The position numbers were made by a program, and so were the translations under genes. 64,000 bases of DNA, taken from Rhizobiales bacterium 62-17 (GTDB lineage Bacteria > Pseudomonadota > Alphaproteobacteria > Rhizobiales > Beijerinckiaceae). The stretch lies in NCBI GenBank assembly GCA_001898965.1, contig MKVW01000003.1, forward strand, positions 423,705 to 487,704, in the 5' to 3' direction. Positions 29,989 to 38,321 of the stretch are shown piece after piece. Position 1 is the first letter of the stretch, and each line of letters opens with the position of its first letter. A model generated the notes under the pieces. It had not been told where the DNA came from. It did no database searches and worked only from the letters and a program-made list of their open reading frames with translations.

Positions 29989-31308
29989 ATGGCCGACGAA
30001 ATGGAAATCTTGGAGGATGAATCTCCCATTCCATCTACAGAAGAAGAGTCTGCACTAGCCGATAAACTTGCGACTTTGAAAGAACGATGTGGCAAGGCAA
30101 ATATAGAATTTGCGGTGCACAGCAATGAAGATGGGACCCTTTACGCAACAATATTTATGCCTGCCGGACGTGCTAAGCGCAAATTGAATGTCTTCCGGGA
30201 AAATAGGGCAACCTCACTCCTTTCTATTCCATTTGAGAAATACCGCTTCCTCTCTGGATATGAAGCGATTTGTTGCTATGAAGAGAGCTATATCGAAGCG
30301 GGGCTGGAGAACTCGCGATTTTTTCCGCAGAATAATCTCCACAGATTGCTCGAATGGAATACCGCTGAAACCTCGAGCGGGCTAAAGGCGATCCAACTTC
30401 TTCCATCGGAGGCATTACCTGGTCGCCCCTTGATTGAGCTTGGGCCCTGCTCTCCAGAATTTATTGCGCTCGGTGGGGGGCGCTCGTTTATGACACCTAT
30501 TGGCGGGCGGCCTCGGATGACTTTAAAGTTGAAGGGTATAAAAGCCACTCAACACGATCAAGCATTAGCAGAGCTTCGCTCATACGCGGACAGCCTCTTT
30601 TTTCAAATCGATATGATATATGGATTCACGTTTATGTTGGAACGTGAAAGTCGATTGCGTTATCTATCGCGACGTCAACGAGAAGCTGGCCTTCAATTAG
30701 GTTATCCGACGGCTCGCTATAATAGTGAGGCAATGTCGCTGTACTGGTACGCTAAAACCGCGCGTGACATGCCTCTCCTTCGATTCCTGGCATTCTATCA
30801 GTCGATAGAGTTTTACTTTCCGCGATATTCGCAAACTGAAGCCAGGAAGCGGCTAAGTGCGATGATTAAGAATCCAGCGTTTCGACCATATAGAGACGAT
30901 GATCTTGATAGATTGATCTCAACAATTAGGGGAGGAGAAAATGGTGGGGCAGGAAGTGAGCGAACTCAACTTCGTGCCGTGATTAATGAATGCATCAGTG
31001 TTAATGATACGCGCGAGTATTTGATGAGCTCAACGGACCGGGAAGGTCATTACTCCGGAAAAGCATCAAAAACAAAATATCATAAAATACCGATCGCGAA
31101 TAAAAATGCGGATTTGCGAAATGATGTGGCTGATAGGATCTATGATATCCGATGCAAAATTGTTCATACCAAGAACGAGCATGCTGATGGCGAGTTTCCA
31201 ATGATCCTTCCATTTTCAGAAGACGCAGATTACCTTCTTCACGACATCGACTTGGTTGAGTTTGTAGCGAGGAGTGTACTTGTCGCTTCGAGTGACGAGT
31301 TGAACTAA
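29989..31308 (+). CDS. Uncharacterised protein with a C-terminal HEPN-like RxxxxH motif
   Basis: 439-aa soluble protein that I cannot assign to a named family. An acidic N-terminus (EDESPIPSTEEE) leads into a mixed alpha/beta region. The C-terminal third is helical and contains ADRIYDIRCKIVHTK, with Arg388 and His393 in the Rx4H spacing of HEPN ribonuclease or RNA-binding domains, followed by a helix with LHDIDLVEFVARSVL. HEPN proteins are frequent in toxin-antitoxin and abortive-infection systems. Codon use is AT-rich, unlike the flanking genes. ATG 29989 follows GAGGGGGCACCTG. Function is inferred only. Confidence 0.6.
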   Translation: MADEMEILEDESPIPSTEEESALADKLATLKERCGKANIEFAVHSNEDGTLYATIFMPAGRAKRKLNVFRENRATSLLSIPFEKYRFLSGYEAICCYEESYIEAGLENSRFFPQNNLHRLLEWNTAETSSGLKAIQLLPSEALPGRPLIELGPCSPEFIALGGGRSFMTPIGGRPRMTLKLKGIKATQHDQALAELRSYADSLFFQIDMIYGFTFMLERESRLRYLSRRQREAGLQLGYPTARYNSEAMSLYWYAKTARDMPLLRFLAFYQSIEFYFPRYSQTEARKRLSAMIKNPAFRPYRDDDLDRLISTIRGGENGGAGSERTQLRAVINECISVNDTREYLMSSTDREGHYSGKASKTKYHKIPIANKNADLRNDVADRIYDIRCKIVHTKNEHADGEFPMILPFSEDADYLLHDIDLVEFVARSVLVASSDELN

Positions 31309-31482
31309 CACACTCGACGTAAGCTACTAGCTGGCGTAGCTGCAATCCTTCGTCTTGATGCCGCGAAACTCGACAGCGCGTGGGTGGTGGCGGTGCTGAG
31401 TTGTTTGCTGGCGTAGCTTCAGCAGCCCAGAGCGCGTTCGCATGCAATCCTAGCGTGGCGATTATTTTTTCATTAAGTTTGC

Positions 31483-32139
31483 TCAGCTGCCAATTGCTCG
31501 ATGAGTTGAGTTCAGCGGTTGGAGGGATGGGGTAGGGCCTACAACATGTAGCGTTCCCTGTACTCGGTCTATATCCATAGTTACAATCTCGATGTAGTTG
31601 GACAGTGTTTTTCTGAGCAGGGTAGCCCGCTCAAGTGGGACCATCGGACCTAGCAGGAGGCGAGAGGGCGGTGACGGTAGATCGAAGTACTGGCTGTTAG
31701 TGATGATCCGGTACTCCTCCTCATACGCCCATTCCTCTCCCTTGCTATTGAATAGGTGTCTCATGTCGTCCAGAGTCTCCTCCTTCTCCGAGAAAATAGA
31801 CGAGAATGGCGAGTAAACTACTTCTGTAAGATCGGGGTAGCCGTCGGGAACATCGACCTCGATGGCAACGCCTTTGTGACCGTCAGCATAATGCGACCAC
31901 AATAGAAAGTTTGTTGGAGTCGCTGAAAGAGATGCAATTCGAAATCCATTCCGTGCTTGCTCGATACGGTTGACCATGCCGGATTCGATTTTGTGGTTCT
32001 TGCTGCCTAGATAAATCTCGTATCTGCCTTCGAGAGGGTCATTCAGAGCCGACCAATGTGCGCAGTACAAGCGCTGGTTTAAGACTACGTCGAGAATCTG
32101 CCAAAGATTGGTGAGTGATTTGTACTTGTAGAGCTTCAT
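31483..32139 (-). CDS. DUF2971 family protein
   Basis: 218-aa protein matching DUF2971: it opens with LYKYKSLTNLWQILD, then LNDPLEGRYEI, LWSHYADGHKGVAIEVD and the K-EWAYEEEYRII element that define the family. Its biochemical role is unknown; members are common in accessory and defence-type islands. Start is uncertain: ATG 32139 begins at the conserved N-terminus, while GTG 32160 is also in frame. It points away from the GHKL-nuclease gene, with a 145-base divergent promoter region between them. Confidence 0.8.
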   Translation of the reverse strand: MKLYKYKSLTNLWQILDVVLNQRLYCAHWSALNDPLEGRYEIYLGSKNHKIESGMVNRIEQARNGFRIASLSATPTNFLLWSHYADGHKGVAIEVDVPDGYPDLTEVVYSPFSSIFSEKEETLDDMRHLFNSKGEEWAYEEEYRIITNSQYFDLPSPPSRLLLGPMVPLERATLLRKTLSNYIEIVTMDIDRVQGTLHVVGPTPSLQPLNSTHRAIGS

Positions 32140-32284
32140 GCCTCGGTTCCGGTCAATCACATCTATTGTCGCGCTTAGGCTGCCGTGACCGTATTGCTAG
32201 CAGGCGAAGATTGCACCCGACGCTTCCTTGGTGAGAATGCAAAGGTCAAAGAGCATCTGGGTGCATTGAATTTGAGTTCCCGGT

Positions 32285-34309
32285 GTGGAACAACTAAAAA
32301 TTGCAAATCCGCCTGTCGTAAGCCGCGAGCACCCCGTGCAGGAAATCGAAATAGAGGTCGAGAACGATCATATCGAACGGCTGACCACAGCAAAGCCTAT
32401 TCTCGCTTTATCCGAGCTGATCTGGAACGGCTATGATGCCGACGCGCGTACTGTTAGGGTTGAGTTTGAAGAGGGTGAGCTAACCAAGCTCGGATTGATC
32501 CGCATTCAAGACGATGGTGATGGCATCCCGATCGAAGAAGCGGACGGCTACTTTAAGTCCTTGGGTGGCTCCTGGAAGAAAAAGGGCGCTAAGACAAAAG
32601 GTGGCCGCTTTATTCACGGCGAGAAAGGCCAAGGGCGCTTCAAAGCGTTCTCACTCGGTGAGAACGTTACGTGGATTTCCAGCGCAAAAGGTAAGCGTTT
32701 TTCTATTACCGGGCAGATATCAAATCTCAAGACCTTCAAAATCTCTGAAGTTTTGTCGACGACGTCGAAGGGCTGCACTGTCGAGATATCCGATGTGCAG
32801 AAGGATTTTCGAATCCGAGGCGCTGATGGCTTTGGGGATCAGATACGCGATGTCTTTGCGCTACAGTTGTATGAGGATCCCAATTTCGAGATCGTTTACG
32901 ACGACGAAATAATTGATGCTCGCGAAGCTATTCGGAGCGTAACGCCCTATCCAATTAGCGCAACCATCGCTGACGGCTCGGAGATTAACGCGACGCTCGA
33001 AATCGTCGAATGGAAAAGGAAGATCGAGCGAAAGTTGCTACTTTGCCTGCCGGGGCGATTTAATTTTCACTCGATGTCACCCGGTATTCAAGCGCGAGGC
33101 TTCGATTTTACTGCTTATCTCACAGCCGATTTTTTCCAAGAGATGGCCAACGAGAATCGCGAAAGCTTAGTGGAGCTTGATCCATCCGCGATTACTTTGA
33201 TAGAGGCCGCCAAAGCGAAATTGCGTGCGCACTTTCGGCAGAAAGAGAGTGAGCGATCGCGCAGTAAAATCCAAGAATGGAAAGACGCGAAGATCTATCC
33301 TTACGAAGGCGTGACATCAAACCCGATCCAACGCAACGAGCGGCAGGTGTTCGACGTAGTTGCTCTTAACTTAGCGGACTATAGCAACGACTTCGAGAAG
33401 GCTCCCCCTAAGCAACAAAAATTCATTCTCCAATTAATCAAAGCCACCATCGAGACAGGTACATCGACCCTTCCTACAATCCTTGAGAAGGTTATCGATC
33501 TACCGAAGGCGAAGCAGGATGAGCTTGCGGAGCTATTACGCAAGACGACGCTGACGGCAGTTATCAATGCGGCGAAGGCCGTGACCGATAGGCTCGACTT
33601 TCTCAAAGCACTTCAAATCCTCATCTTCGATGCAAAGTCGAAAAAGCAACTGCTGGAACGCTCGCAGCTTCATCGAATACTTGCTCAGGAGACTTGGATT
33701 TTTGGAGAGGAATTCAACCTGCTCAACGATGACGAAGACCTGACCTCTGTGCTGCGAAGCCATCTCAAGATTTTAGGTCGCACGGACTTATCACCGGAGC
33801 CGGTCTTCGACACTGATGGGAATGCTGGTATCGTTGATCTGATGCTGTCTCGTCGTGTTCCTACTGCTACAGATCATGAGCGCAAGCACCTTGTCGTCGA
33901 GCTAAAGCGTCCCAGCCAGCCGATAAATGAGGAAGTGCTTTTACAGATTAAAAAATATGCAAAAGCGGTGGCTTCGGATGATCGTTTCGTAGAATCAGGA
34001 GTGGTGTGGGATTTTCTTGCCGTATCGAACGGCTTTACGGCTGATGCCGAGATGGATGCTCGTCAAACCGGAAAGCCGCGAGGCCTTGTCGCTGAATACG
34101 ATGAGCCCACTAAAATACGTGTTTGGGCTAAGACTTGGGGGCAGATAATTCAAGAGGCAGAAGGTCGACTGACTTTCTATAGGCGCCGCTTAGAATATCA
34201 GGCGAATGATGCTGAGGCCCTGAAGTATCTTAGAACGATCAACGCCAGCTATCTCAGTGACGAGGTGAAGGCGAAAATCGAAGCTCTCGAAAAGGAAGAG
34301 TCTGCATAG
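32285..34309 (+). CDS. GHKL ATPase with C-terminal PD-(D/E)xK-like nuclease domain
   Basis: 674-aa protein. The N-terminal 200 residues form a Hsp90/MutL/MORC-type ATPase: N-box ELIWNGYDADA (Glu44, Asn48, Asp51), G1 box DDGDGI (from Asp76), and G2 box GEKGQGR (112-118) as lid. The middle is helical. The C-terminal region has TWIFGEEFNLLNDDEDL, then GIVDLMLSRR (Asp518) and LVVELKRP (Glu539-x-Lys541), a D...ExK arrangement like Shedu/DUF4263 nucleases. An ATP-gated DNA-cutting role is inferred. The start is GTG 32285 with a poor ribosome site; codon use is AT-rich. Confidence 0.75.
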   Translation: MEQLKIANPPVVSREHPVQEIEIEVENDHIERLTTAKPILALSELIWNGYDADARTVRVEFEEGELTKLGLIRIQDDGDGIPIEEADGYFKSLGGSWKKKGAKTKGGRFIHGEKGQGRFKAFSLGENVTWISSAKGKRFSITGQISNLKTFKISEVLSTTSKGCTVEISDVQKDFRIRGADGFGDQIRDVFALQLYEDPNFEIVYDDEIIDAREAIRSVTPYPISATIADGSEINATLEIVEWKRKIERKLLLCLPGRFNFHSMSPGIQARGFDFTAYLTADFFQEMANENRESLVELDPSAITLIEAAKAKLRAHFRQKESERSRSKIQEWKDAKIYPYEGVTSNPIQRNERQVFDVVALNLADYSNDFEKAPPKQQKFILQLIKATIETGTSTLPTILEKVIDLPKAKQDELAELLRKTTLTAVINAAKAVTDRLDFLKALQILIFDAKSKKQLLERSQLHRILAQETWIFGEEFNLLNDDEDLTSVLRSHLKILGRTDLSPEPVFDTDGNAGIVDLMLSRRVPTATDHERKHLVVELKRPSQPINEEVLLQIKKYAKAVASDDRFVESGVVWDFLAVSNGFTADAEMDARQTGKPRGLVAEYDEPTKIRVWAKTWGQIIQEAEGRLTFYRRRLEYQANDAEALKYLRTINASYLSDEVKAKIEALEKEESA

Positions 34310-34490
34310 CCAGTTTTTTCCCCGTTTCTCCTTTAAGTCGCTTGGGGTGCCGCTCTGAGCTTTGCTCTCGGCGGATGTGCTTTAATCGCCAGAGTGGTCG
34401 CAATCTTGATAGAAGCAGGCGCGGCACCATCTCCACTCCCACCAATCCTGGGCGTGCTTGGGTCGCTCGTCAGTGGCGAGGGGCGGGCTG
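34310..34490. other. Non-coding stretch at the right edge of the island
   Basis: No gene, hairpin terminator or repeat is convincing here. Composition returns from AT-rich to GC-rich across this segment, so it probably contains the island boundary. Confidence 0.4.
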
Positions 34491-34837
34491 CTAGAGCGGT
34501 TGCTGTTGTGTCGCCGCCGGCGGCGAGACCGTCGATGTTGAGCTGGATGACCTCCCGGCCTCGAAACAGATCCCGCAAGGTGTCGCGGGTTGTGCGATCG
34601 GCATCCTTGTCGCTAAACTCCGGGCGAGGACGGCGCCATTGCAGACGTAGAAATTGATGTATCCGGCCGCGAATTCCTTGTTCTCATATGTGTTGCGCAC
34701 GCGGGAGGGGCCCGGCAACACCACCCCTTCAATGTGCGTCCGCTGGCATCGGTGGACCGCCTCAGGATGTCCAGATGCCGTTGTGTCACGGCGTGGTCAA
34801 AGGAGGATGGATCCTCATCCGGTCCGGCGACAACCAT
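34491..34837 (-). pseudogene. Agmatine deiminase (PAD_porph family), C-terminal remnant
   Basis: Three reading frames on the minus strand together spell the C-terminal third of an agmatine deiminase: GPDEDPSSFDHAVTQRHLDIL (34837 frame), then VVLPGPSRVRNTYENK and AAGYINFYVCNGAVL, then PEFSDKDADRTTRDTLRDLF and GREVIQLNIDGLAAGG, ending in TQQQPL and a natural stop. At least two frameshifts are needed, and the catalytic-Cys motif (GGGxxHCxTxQxP in the family) is deleted. The N-terminal two thirds are missing; the homology stops next to the stop codon of the YCII gene, which marks a deletion or insertion junction. Confidence 0.8.
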
Positions 34838-34842
34838 GCGCT

Positions 34843-35199
34843 TTATTGCGAACAGATCGTCAGGATCGGCCGGATCTCCATTGTGCCGTGGGCGGCGCCG
34901 GGGCAGCGGGCCGCCCAGGCAATCGCCGCGTCGAGATCGGGCGCTTCGATCAGGTAATAGCCGCCGAGCTGCTCCTTGATCTCGACATAGGGGCCGTCGA
35001 GAACGTGCGTCTTGCCTTGGGCGATACGCACGGTCGTGGCTGATGCGACCGGCTGCAAGCGGTTGCTGCCGATGAGGGCGCCGGCTTTTTCCAGCGCTTG
35101 CGTATAGGCGGTGTAGGCCGCGAGCGTCTGCTCGGCCTGGTCCTTCGGCAAGGCGGCGAAGGCGGCTTCGTTGGCATGGATCAAAAGCATGAATTGCAT
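34843..35199 (-). CDS. YCII-related (YciI family) protein
   Basis: 118-aa ferredoxin-like-fold protein (MQFMLLIHANEAAFAALP, LDGPYVEIKEQLGGYYLIEA, DAAIAWAARCPGAAHGTMEIRP). Such proteins often accompany ECF sigma factors or monooxygenases; the function is not established. ATG 35199 has GGAGACCTGC before it. A 17-codon upstream frame (35181-35234) with its own copy of the GGTCTCCTCATC (plus-strand) ribosome-site segment overlaps its start. Confidence 0.85.
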   Translation of the reverse strand: MQFMLLIHANEAAFAALPKDQAEQTLAAYTAYTQALEKAGALIGSNRLQPVASATTVRIAQGKTHVLDGPYVEIKEQLGGYYLIEAPDLDAAIAWAARCPGAAHGTMEIRPILTICSQ

Positions 35200-35267
35200 G
35201 CAGGTCTCCTCATCTCCAAGTCTCTTAATCTCATGGTCTCCTCATCATTGCTGCAGGATCGACTCTA

Positions 35268-35891
35268 TTATTGCAGGATTGCTTTGGCGCTCGGGCGGGC
35301 GCTGACGCGTTGGAACCACTGGGTGAGTTTGCTCTTGCCGGCGAGGATCGTCTCCCCCTCAGGCGTCAGGCGCAGCCAGTCGAAGTGCGGCAGGAGGCGG
35401 AGGTCGGCGAGGCTCAGGGTTTTGCCGGTGAGGTAGGGCGCGGCGATCAGGGCTTCGAGGGCAGCGGCGCAGTTGCGCGCCAGCGGCACGGCCGCTTCGA
35501 CCCGTTTCGTGTCGGTTGGGCGGCCAAAGAAGCTGGGCGCGATCAGCCGCTCGAAGCCGATATTGCTGATCCAGGAGGGGGCCAGGTAGCAATCGATGAT
35601 GCCGATGATCTGGGTCATACGCGCCGCCTCTCGCGCATCCGCCGGCTGGAGCGCGGGACCGGGAAAGGCCAGGTCCACATAGCGCAGGATGGCCTGGGTT
35701 TCGTAGACGTGGAAGCCGTCGTGATCGAGCACGGGCACTTTGCCGAAGGGGTTGCGCGCCAAATGCTCGGGCGCCTTCCAGGCCGGCGGCATCAGGCTGA
35801 CCAGTTCGTAGTCCACGCCTTTCTCGGTCAGGACCAGCATGGCGCCGCGGACGTTGGGGCTGCTCGACATCCCATAGAGTTTGACACCCAT
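35268..35891 (-). CDS. Glutathione S-transferase
   Basis: 207-aa GST. The N-terminal thioredoxin fold has KLYGMSSSPNVRG (Ser-rich catalytic turn), NPFGKVPVLDHDG with the cis-Pro, and YETQAILRYVD, which binds the gamma-glutamyl part of glutathione. The C-terminal all-alpha domain has LSLADLRLLPHFDWL. ATG 35891 follows AAGGAGATCGAG; the longer frame to 36152 is not GST-like. Substrate unknown; likely detoxification. Confidence 0.92.
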   Translation of the reverse strand: MGVKLYGMSSSPNVRGAMLVLTEKGVDYELVSLMPPAWKAPEHLARNPFGKVPVLDHDGFHVYETQAILRYVDLAFPGPALQPADAREAARMTQIIGIIDCYLAPSWISNIGFERLIAPSFFGRPTDTKRVEAAVPLARNCAAALEALIAAPYLTGKTLSLADLRLLPHFDWLRLTPEGETILAGKSKLTQWFQRVSARPSAKAILQ

Positions 35892-36505
35892 CTCGATCTC
35901 CTTTGTGAAGCGCCTTTGCGTGAACCGCCTGTGAAAGCGGCCCATGGCGCCGCCACTACGGTGTCGTGCGGGCGAGCGGGATTTCGACATGTGGGGTGAG
36001 AAAATTTGCGCAGTGGCGGCGGGGAAATGGGACCAACGCTTTGGCTGCCGATCCGTTTGGATGGCATAGGCGAATAGAACAAAATAAGAACAAAAATTTG
36101 CCACCCTCGTTTCGTAATTTCGCGACCGGAGCGATTTCGGGCGCAGGGGCATGGGTTTGCATGGGTTTGCGTGAGGTCAGCAGGTCGGAACGAGGGTTTG
36201 GGGCGGGCCGGAGGCGCGATGCGTTCGCGGGGCCTCGTCGCGCGCGTGGTCTTCTCTGGGGAGCGGGAGGGGGTGTCAGGCAAAATCGAGGAACAACCCC
36301 ATGCAAGGGGCATTTCCGATGTCATCGGCCGTCGGCGGCGGGGGCTCAGTTCTGCGTGGCGAGCCATGGCGGCTCGCTCAAATTGACAAAATCTTGTCTA
36401 TAAGACAGATTCTGTCAAAAGGCTGTGGCAAGCGGTGCGGGCCAAGACAATCAGCCAGGACAATCAGCCAAGAAAACCGGCAAGGAAATCGGCAAGGAAA
36501 TCGGA
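35892..36505. other. 614-base intergenic region between GST and the MarR regulator
   Basis: No gene is supportable. It holds the divergent promoters of the GST and MarR genes, including a palindromic operator at 36382-36418. Just before the MarR start there is a short direct repetition (GACAATCAGCCA twice; GGCAAGGAAATC twice). Confidence 0.5.
36382..36418 (+). promoter_or_regulatory. Palindromic operator upstream of the marR-type gene
   Basis: ATTGACAAAATCTTGTCTA (36382-36400) is followed by AAGACAGATTCTGTCAA, giving overlapping dyads. The first half matches, at 16 of 19 positions, the reverse complement of 37162-37180 upstream of the LysR gene. TTGACA at 36383 could also be a -35 hexamer. 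It is probably the autoregulatory site of the MarR protein. Confidence 0.65.
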
Positions 36506-37060
36506 ATGAGCAAGAACACGCGCATCTCGGGTGGGGTGCCGCGCGGGCGTTCCAGCAGGGCGAAAGATCCGGTCGATACCGATACCGCGCCTGCCGTCGA
36601 GCCCCTGATGCCGCGGACCGCCAAGGGCGATGCGCTCGATGCGCTGATCTACGCGATCTTCAAGGTGAACGGCTGCCTGATCCGGGGCGGCGAGGCGCTG
36701 TCGAAGGACCTCAACCTGAACGCGACCCGCTGGCAGATTTTGGGCGCGATCGACACGCAGCCGCGCACGGTGGCGCAGATCGCGCGGCATTTCGAACTCA
36801 CCCGGCAGGGCGTGCTCTGGGCGGTTCGGATCATGGTCAGCGATGGGCTGGTCGAGCTGATCCGCAATCCCGAGCATCGCCGCGCCAAGCTGGTGCAGCC
36901 CACGCCGCACGGGCGGGCGCTGTTCAACGCCGTCTCGCGGCGGCAGCGCAAATGGGCGAGCGATCTGGCCGAGCCCTTCGAAATTCCCGAGATGCAGGCG
37001 GCCGCCGGGCTGTTGCTGAAACTCGCCACGGCGTTCGCGCCGGAGCCCGAGGCGGACTGA
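36506..37060 (+). CDS. MarR-family transcriptional regulator
   Basis: 184-aa winged-helix regulator. After a basic disordered N-terminus come ALSKDLNLNATRWQILGAID, TVAQIARHFELTRQGVLWAVRIMVSDGLVE (recognition helix) and RNPEHRRAKLVQPTPHGR (wing), the normal MarR order. ATG 36506 has AAGGAAA just before; the GTG at 36425 is in frame but adds low-complexity sequence. Because its presumed operator recurs upstream of the LysR/oxygenase cluster, it probably represses that cluster until an aromatic ligand binds. Confidence 0.88.
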   Translation: MSKNTRISGGVPRGRSSRAKDPVDTDTAPAVEPLMPRTAKGDALDALIYAIFKVNGCLIRGGEALSKDLNLNATRWQILGAIDTQPRTVAQIARHFELTRQGVLWAVRIMVSDGLVELIRNPEHRRAKLVQPTPHGRALFNAVSRRQRKWASDLAEPFEIPEMQAAAGLLLKLATAFAPEPEAD

Positions 37061-37161
37061 CGCCGCCTCTAAGCTAACCCATTGACAGTTTGTGAGATAC
37101 GGCGCCTTCGCGCCGGGCGGCGAAGGCTTGCCGTCGCGCTAATTGACAAGCAGAATTCATC

Positions 37162-37180
37162 ATGACAAGGTTTTGTCAAT
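37162..37180 (-). promoter_or_regulatory. Second copy of the MarR-type operator, upstream of the LysR gene
   Basis: ATGACAAGGTTTTGTCAAT reads, on the minus strand, ATTGACAAAACCTTGTCAT. Compared with 36382-36400 the core ATTGACAAAA-Y-CTTGTC is identical. It lies about 87 bases before the LysR start codon. Confidence 0.65.
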
Positions 37181-37266
37181 AAGCGGCTGCGGGAGGTCGG
37201 ATCAGTCGCGATCAGGGGCGCGGGCAGGCGGTCGCGCCATCCCGGTGAGAGGGAGCCGGCAGAGCG

Positions 37267-38184
37267 ATGAAACTCCACCAGATCCGCGACGTCCTCGCCG
37301 TGCACGAGCGCGGCAGCATCCGCGCGGCGGCACGGCATATCGGCATCGCCCAGCCGGCGGTGTCGCGCAGCATCCGCGAACTCGAACATGATCTGGGCGT
37401 GACGCTGTTCGAACGCTGCGCGCGCGGCGTCGCGCTGACGCCGATGGGCGAGCTGTTCGTGCGGCGCGCGGCCGCCGCTCACAACGAACTGCGGCAGGCG
37501 CGCGACGAGATCAATCAGCGCAAGGGCGTGACCACCGGCCTGGTGCGTGTCGGCCTTTCGACCGCTTCGCACCTGGCGCTTCTGCCGACCGCGCTCGACC
37601 GATTTCGCGCGCAGTTCCCCAATGTCACGCTCAAAATCCAGGAAGGCTTGTTCCCCGCCGTCGAGAACGCACTCATGGAGGGCGCGCTCGATTTCTATGC
37701 GGGCCCGCTCGCCGAGACGCCGCCGCCGCAGGCGTTCCTGGTCGAACGGCTGTTCGACAATGGCCGCCGCGTGTTCTGCCGCAAGGGACATCGATTGGCG
37801 AACGCGCGATCGCTCGCCGAGCTTGGCGATGCGGAATGGATATCGACCACGCTGACGTCGCAGGATCGTGCCGAATTGCTGCCGCTGTTCGCGGCGCTCG
37901 ATCTGCCGCAACCGCGCATCGTGCTGCATGCCGCATCGGCGCTCAGCATGGTGCTGGCGGCGGCCTATTCGGATCTGCTCGTGCTGCTGCCCGAACAGTG
38001 GCTGGACTCGCCGTTGACGCGCGATCTGCTGGCCTGTGTGCCGGTGCGCGAGGCGCTGCCGGGCGCGCCGATCTACATCGTCCATCGCGCGCGCTTGCCG
38101 CTGACGCCAGCCGCGGAATTTTTGTCCGACATGTTGCGCCGTTCGGCAGCCAACCGCCCAGCCTTCGCGGAGGAGCGGGCATGA
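37267..38184 (+). CDS. LysR-family transcriptional regulator
   Basis: 305-aa LTTR. The N-terminal helix-turn-helix is HQIRDVLAVHERGSIRAAARHIGIAQPAVSRSIRELEHDLG, followed by LFERCARGVALTPMGE; the C-terminal substrate-binding domain spans about 90-300. It heads the run LysR, Rieske ferredoxin, Rieske oxygenase, transporter on the same strand, so it probably activates that run in response to its substrate. Its own promoter carries the shared MarR operator. Confidence 0.93.
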   Translation: MKLHQIRDVLAVHERGSIRAAARHIGIAQPAVSRSIRELEHDLGVTLFERCARGVALTPMGELFVRRAAAAHNELRQARDEINQRKGVTTGLVRVGLSTASHLALLPTALDRFRAQFPNVTLKIQEGLFPAVENALMEGALDFYAGPLAETPPPQAFLVERLFDNGRRVFCRKGHRLANARSLAELGDAEWISTTLTSQDRAELLPLFAALDLPQPRIVLHAASALSMVLAAAYSDLLVLLPEQWLDSPLTRDLLACVPVREALPGAPIYIVHRARLPLTPAAEFLSDMLRRSAANRPAFAEERA

Positions 38185-38321
38185 GGCTTGACATGAGCCC
38201 GCGGGATACTTGCGCGGCATCGCCCAGATGCTTTTGCCATCGTTCTGCACACCTGCCGACGTGATATTGCAGCCGCCAATGGAGGCCGTTCGGCCAAGCA
38301 CAGAATAACCGGGAGAGAGAC

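Larger units (their letters stand above)
29829..34330. other. AT-rich accessory island adjoining the 3' end of guaA
   Basis: From the guaA stop to about 34,330 the DNA is visibly AT-richer and codon use changes (many TTT, AAT, ATA and AGA codons) compared with both flanks. Its three genes have no housekeeping relatives in this window. No integrase, transposase or flanking direct repeat is visible, so mobility is inferred from composition and from the guaA location only. The right end is near a decayed agmatine deiminase gene, consistent with a rearranged boundary. Confidence 0.7.

Noticed and set aside
31309..31482. Short direct repeat GCTGGCGTAGCT in the island gap as a mobile-element end
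   Set aside because: It is only about 12 bases, twice, with no inverted repeat, transposase or target duplication.
29770..34460. Attachment-site repeat of the guaA 3' end at the far side of the island
   Set aside because: The best resemblance (GATTGGTGGGAGTGGAG on the minus strand near 34430 against GATTGAGTGGGAGTGA) is short, imperfect and inverted, so it is not a credible att pair.
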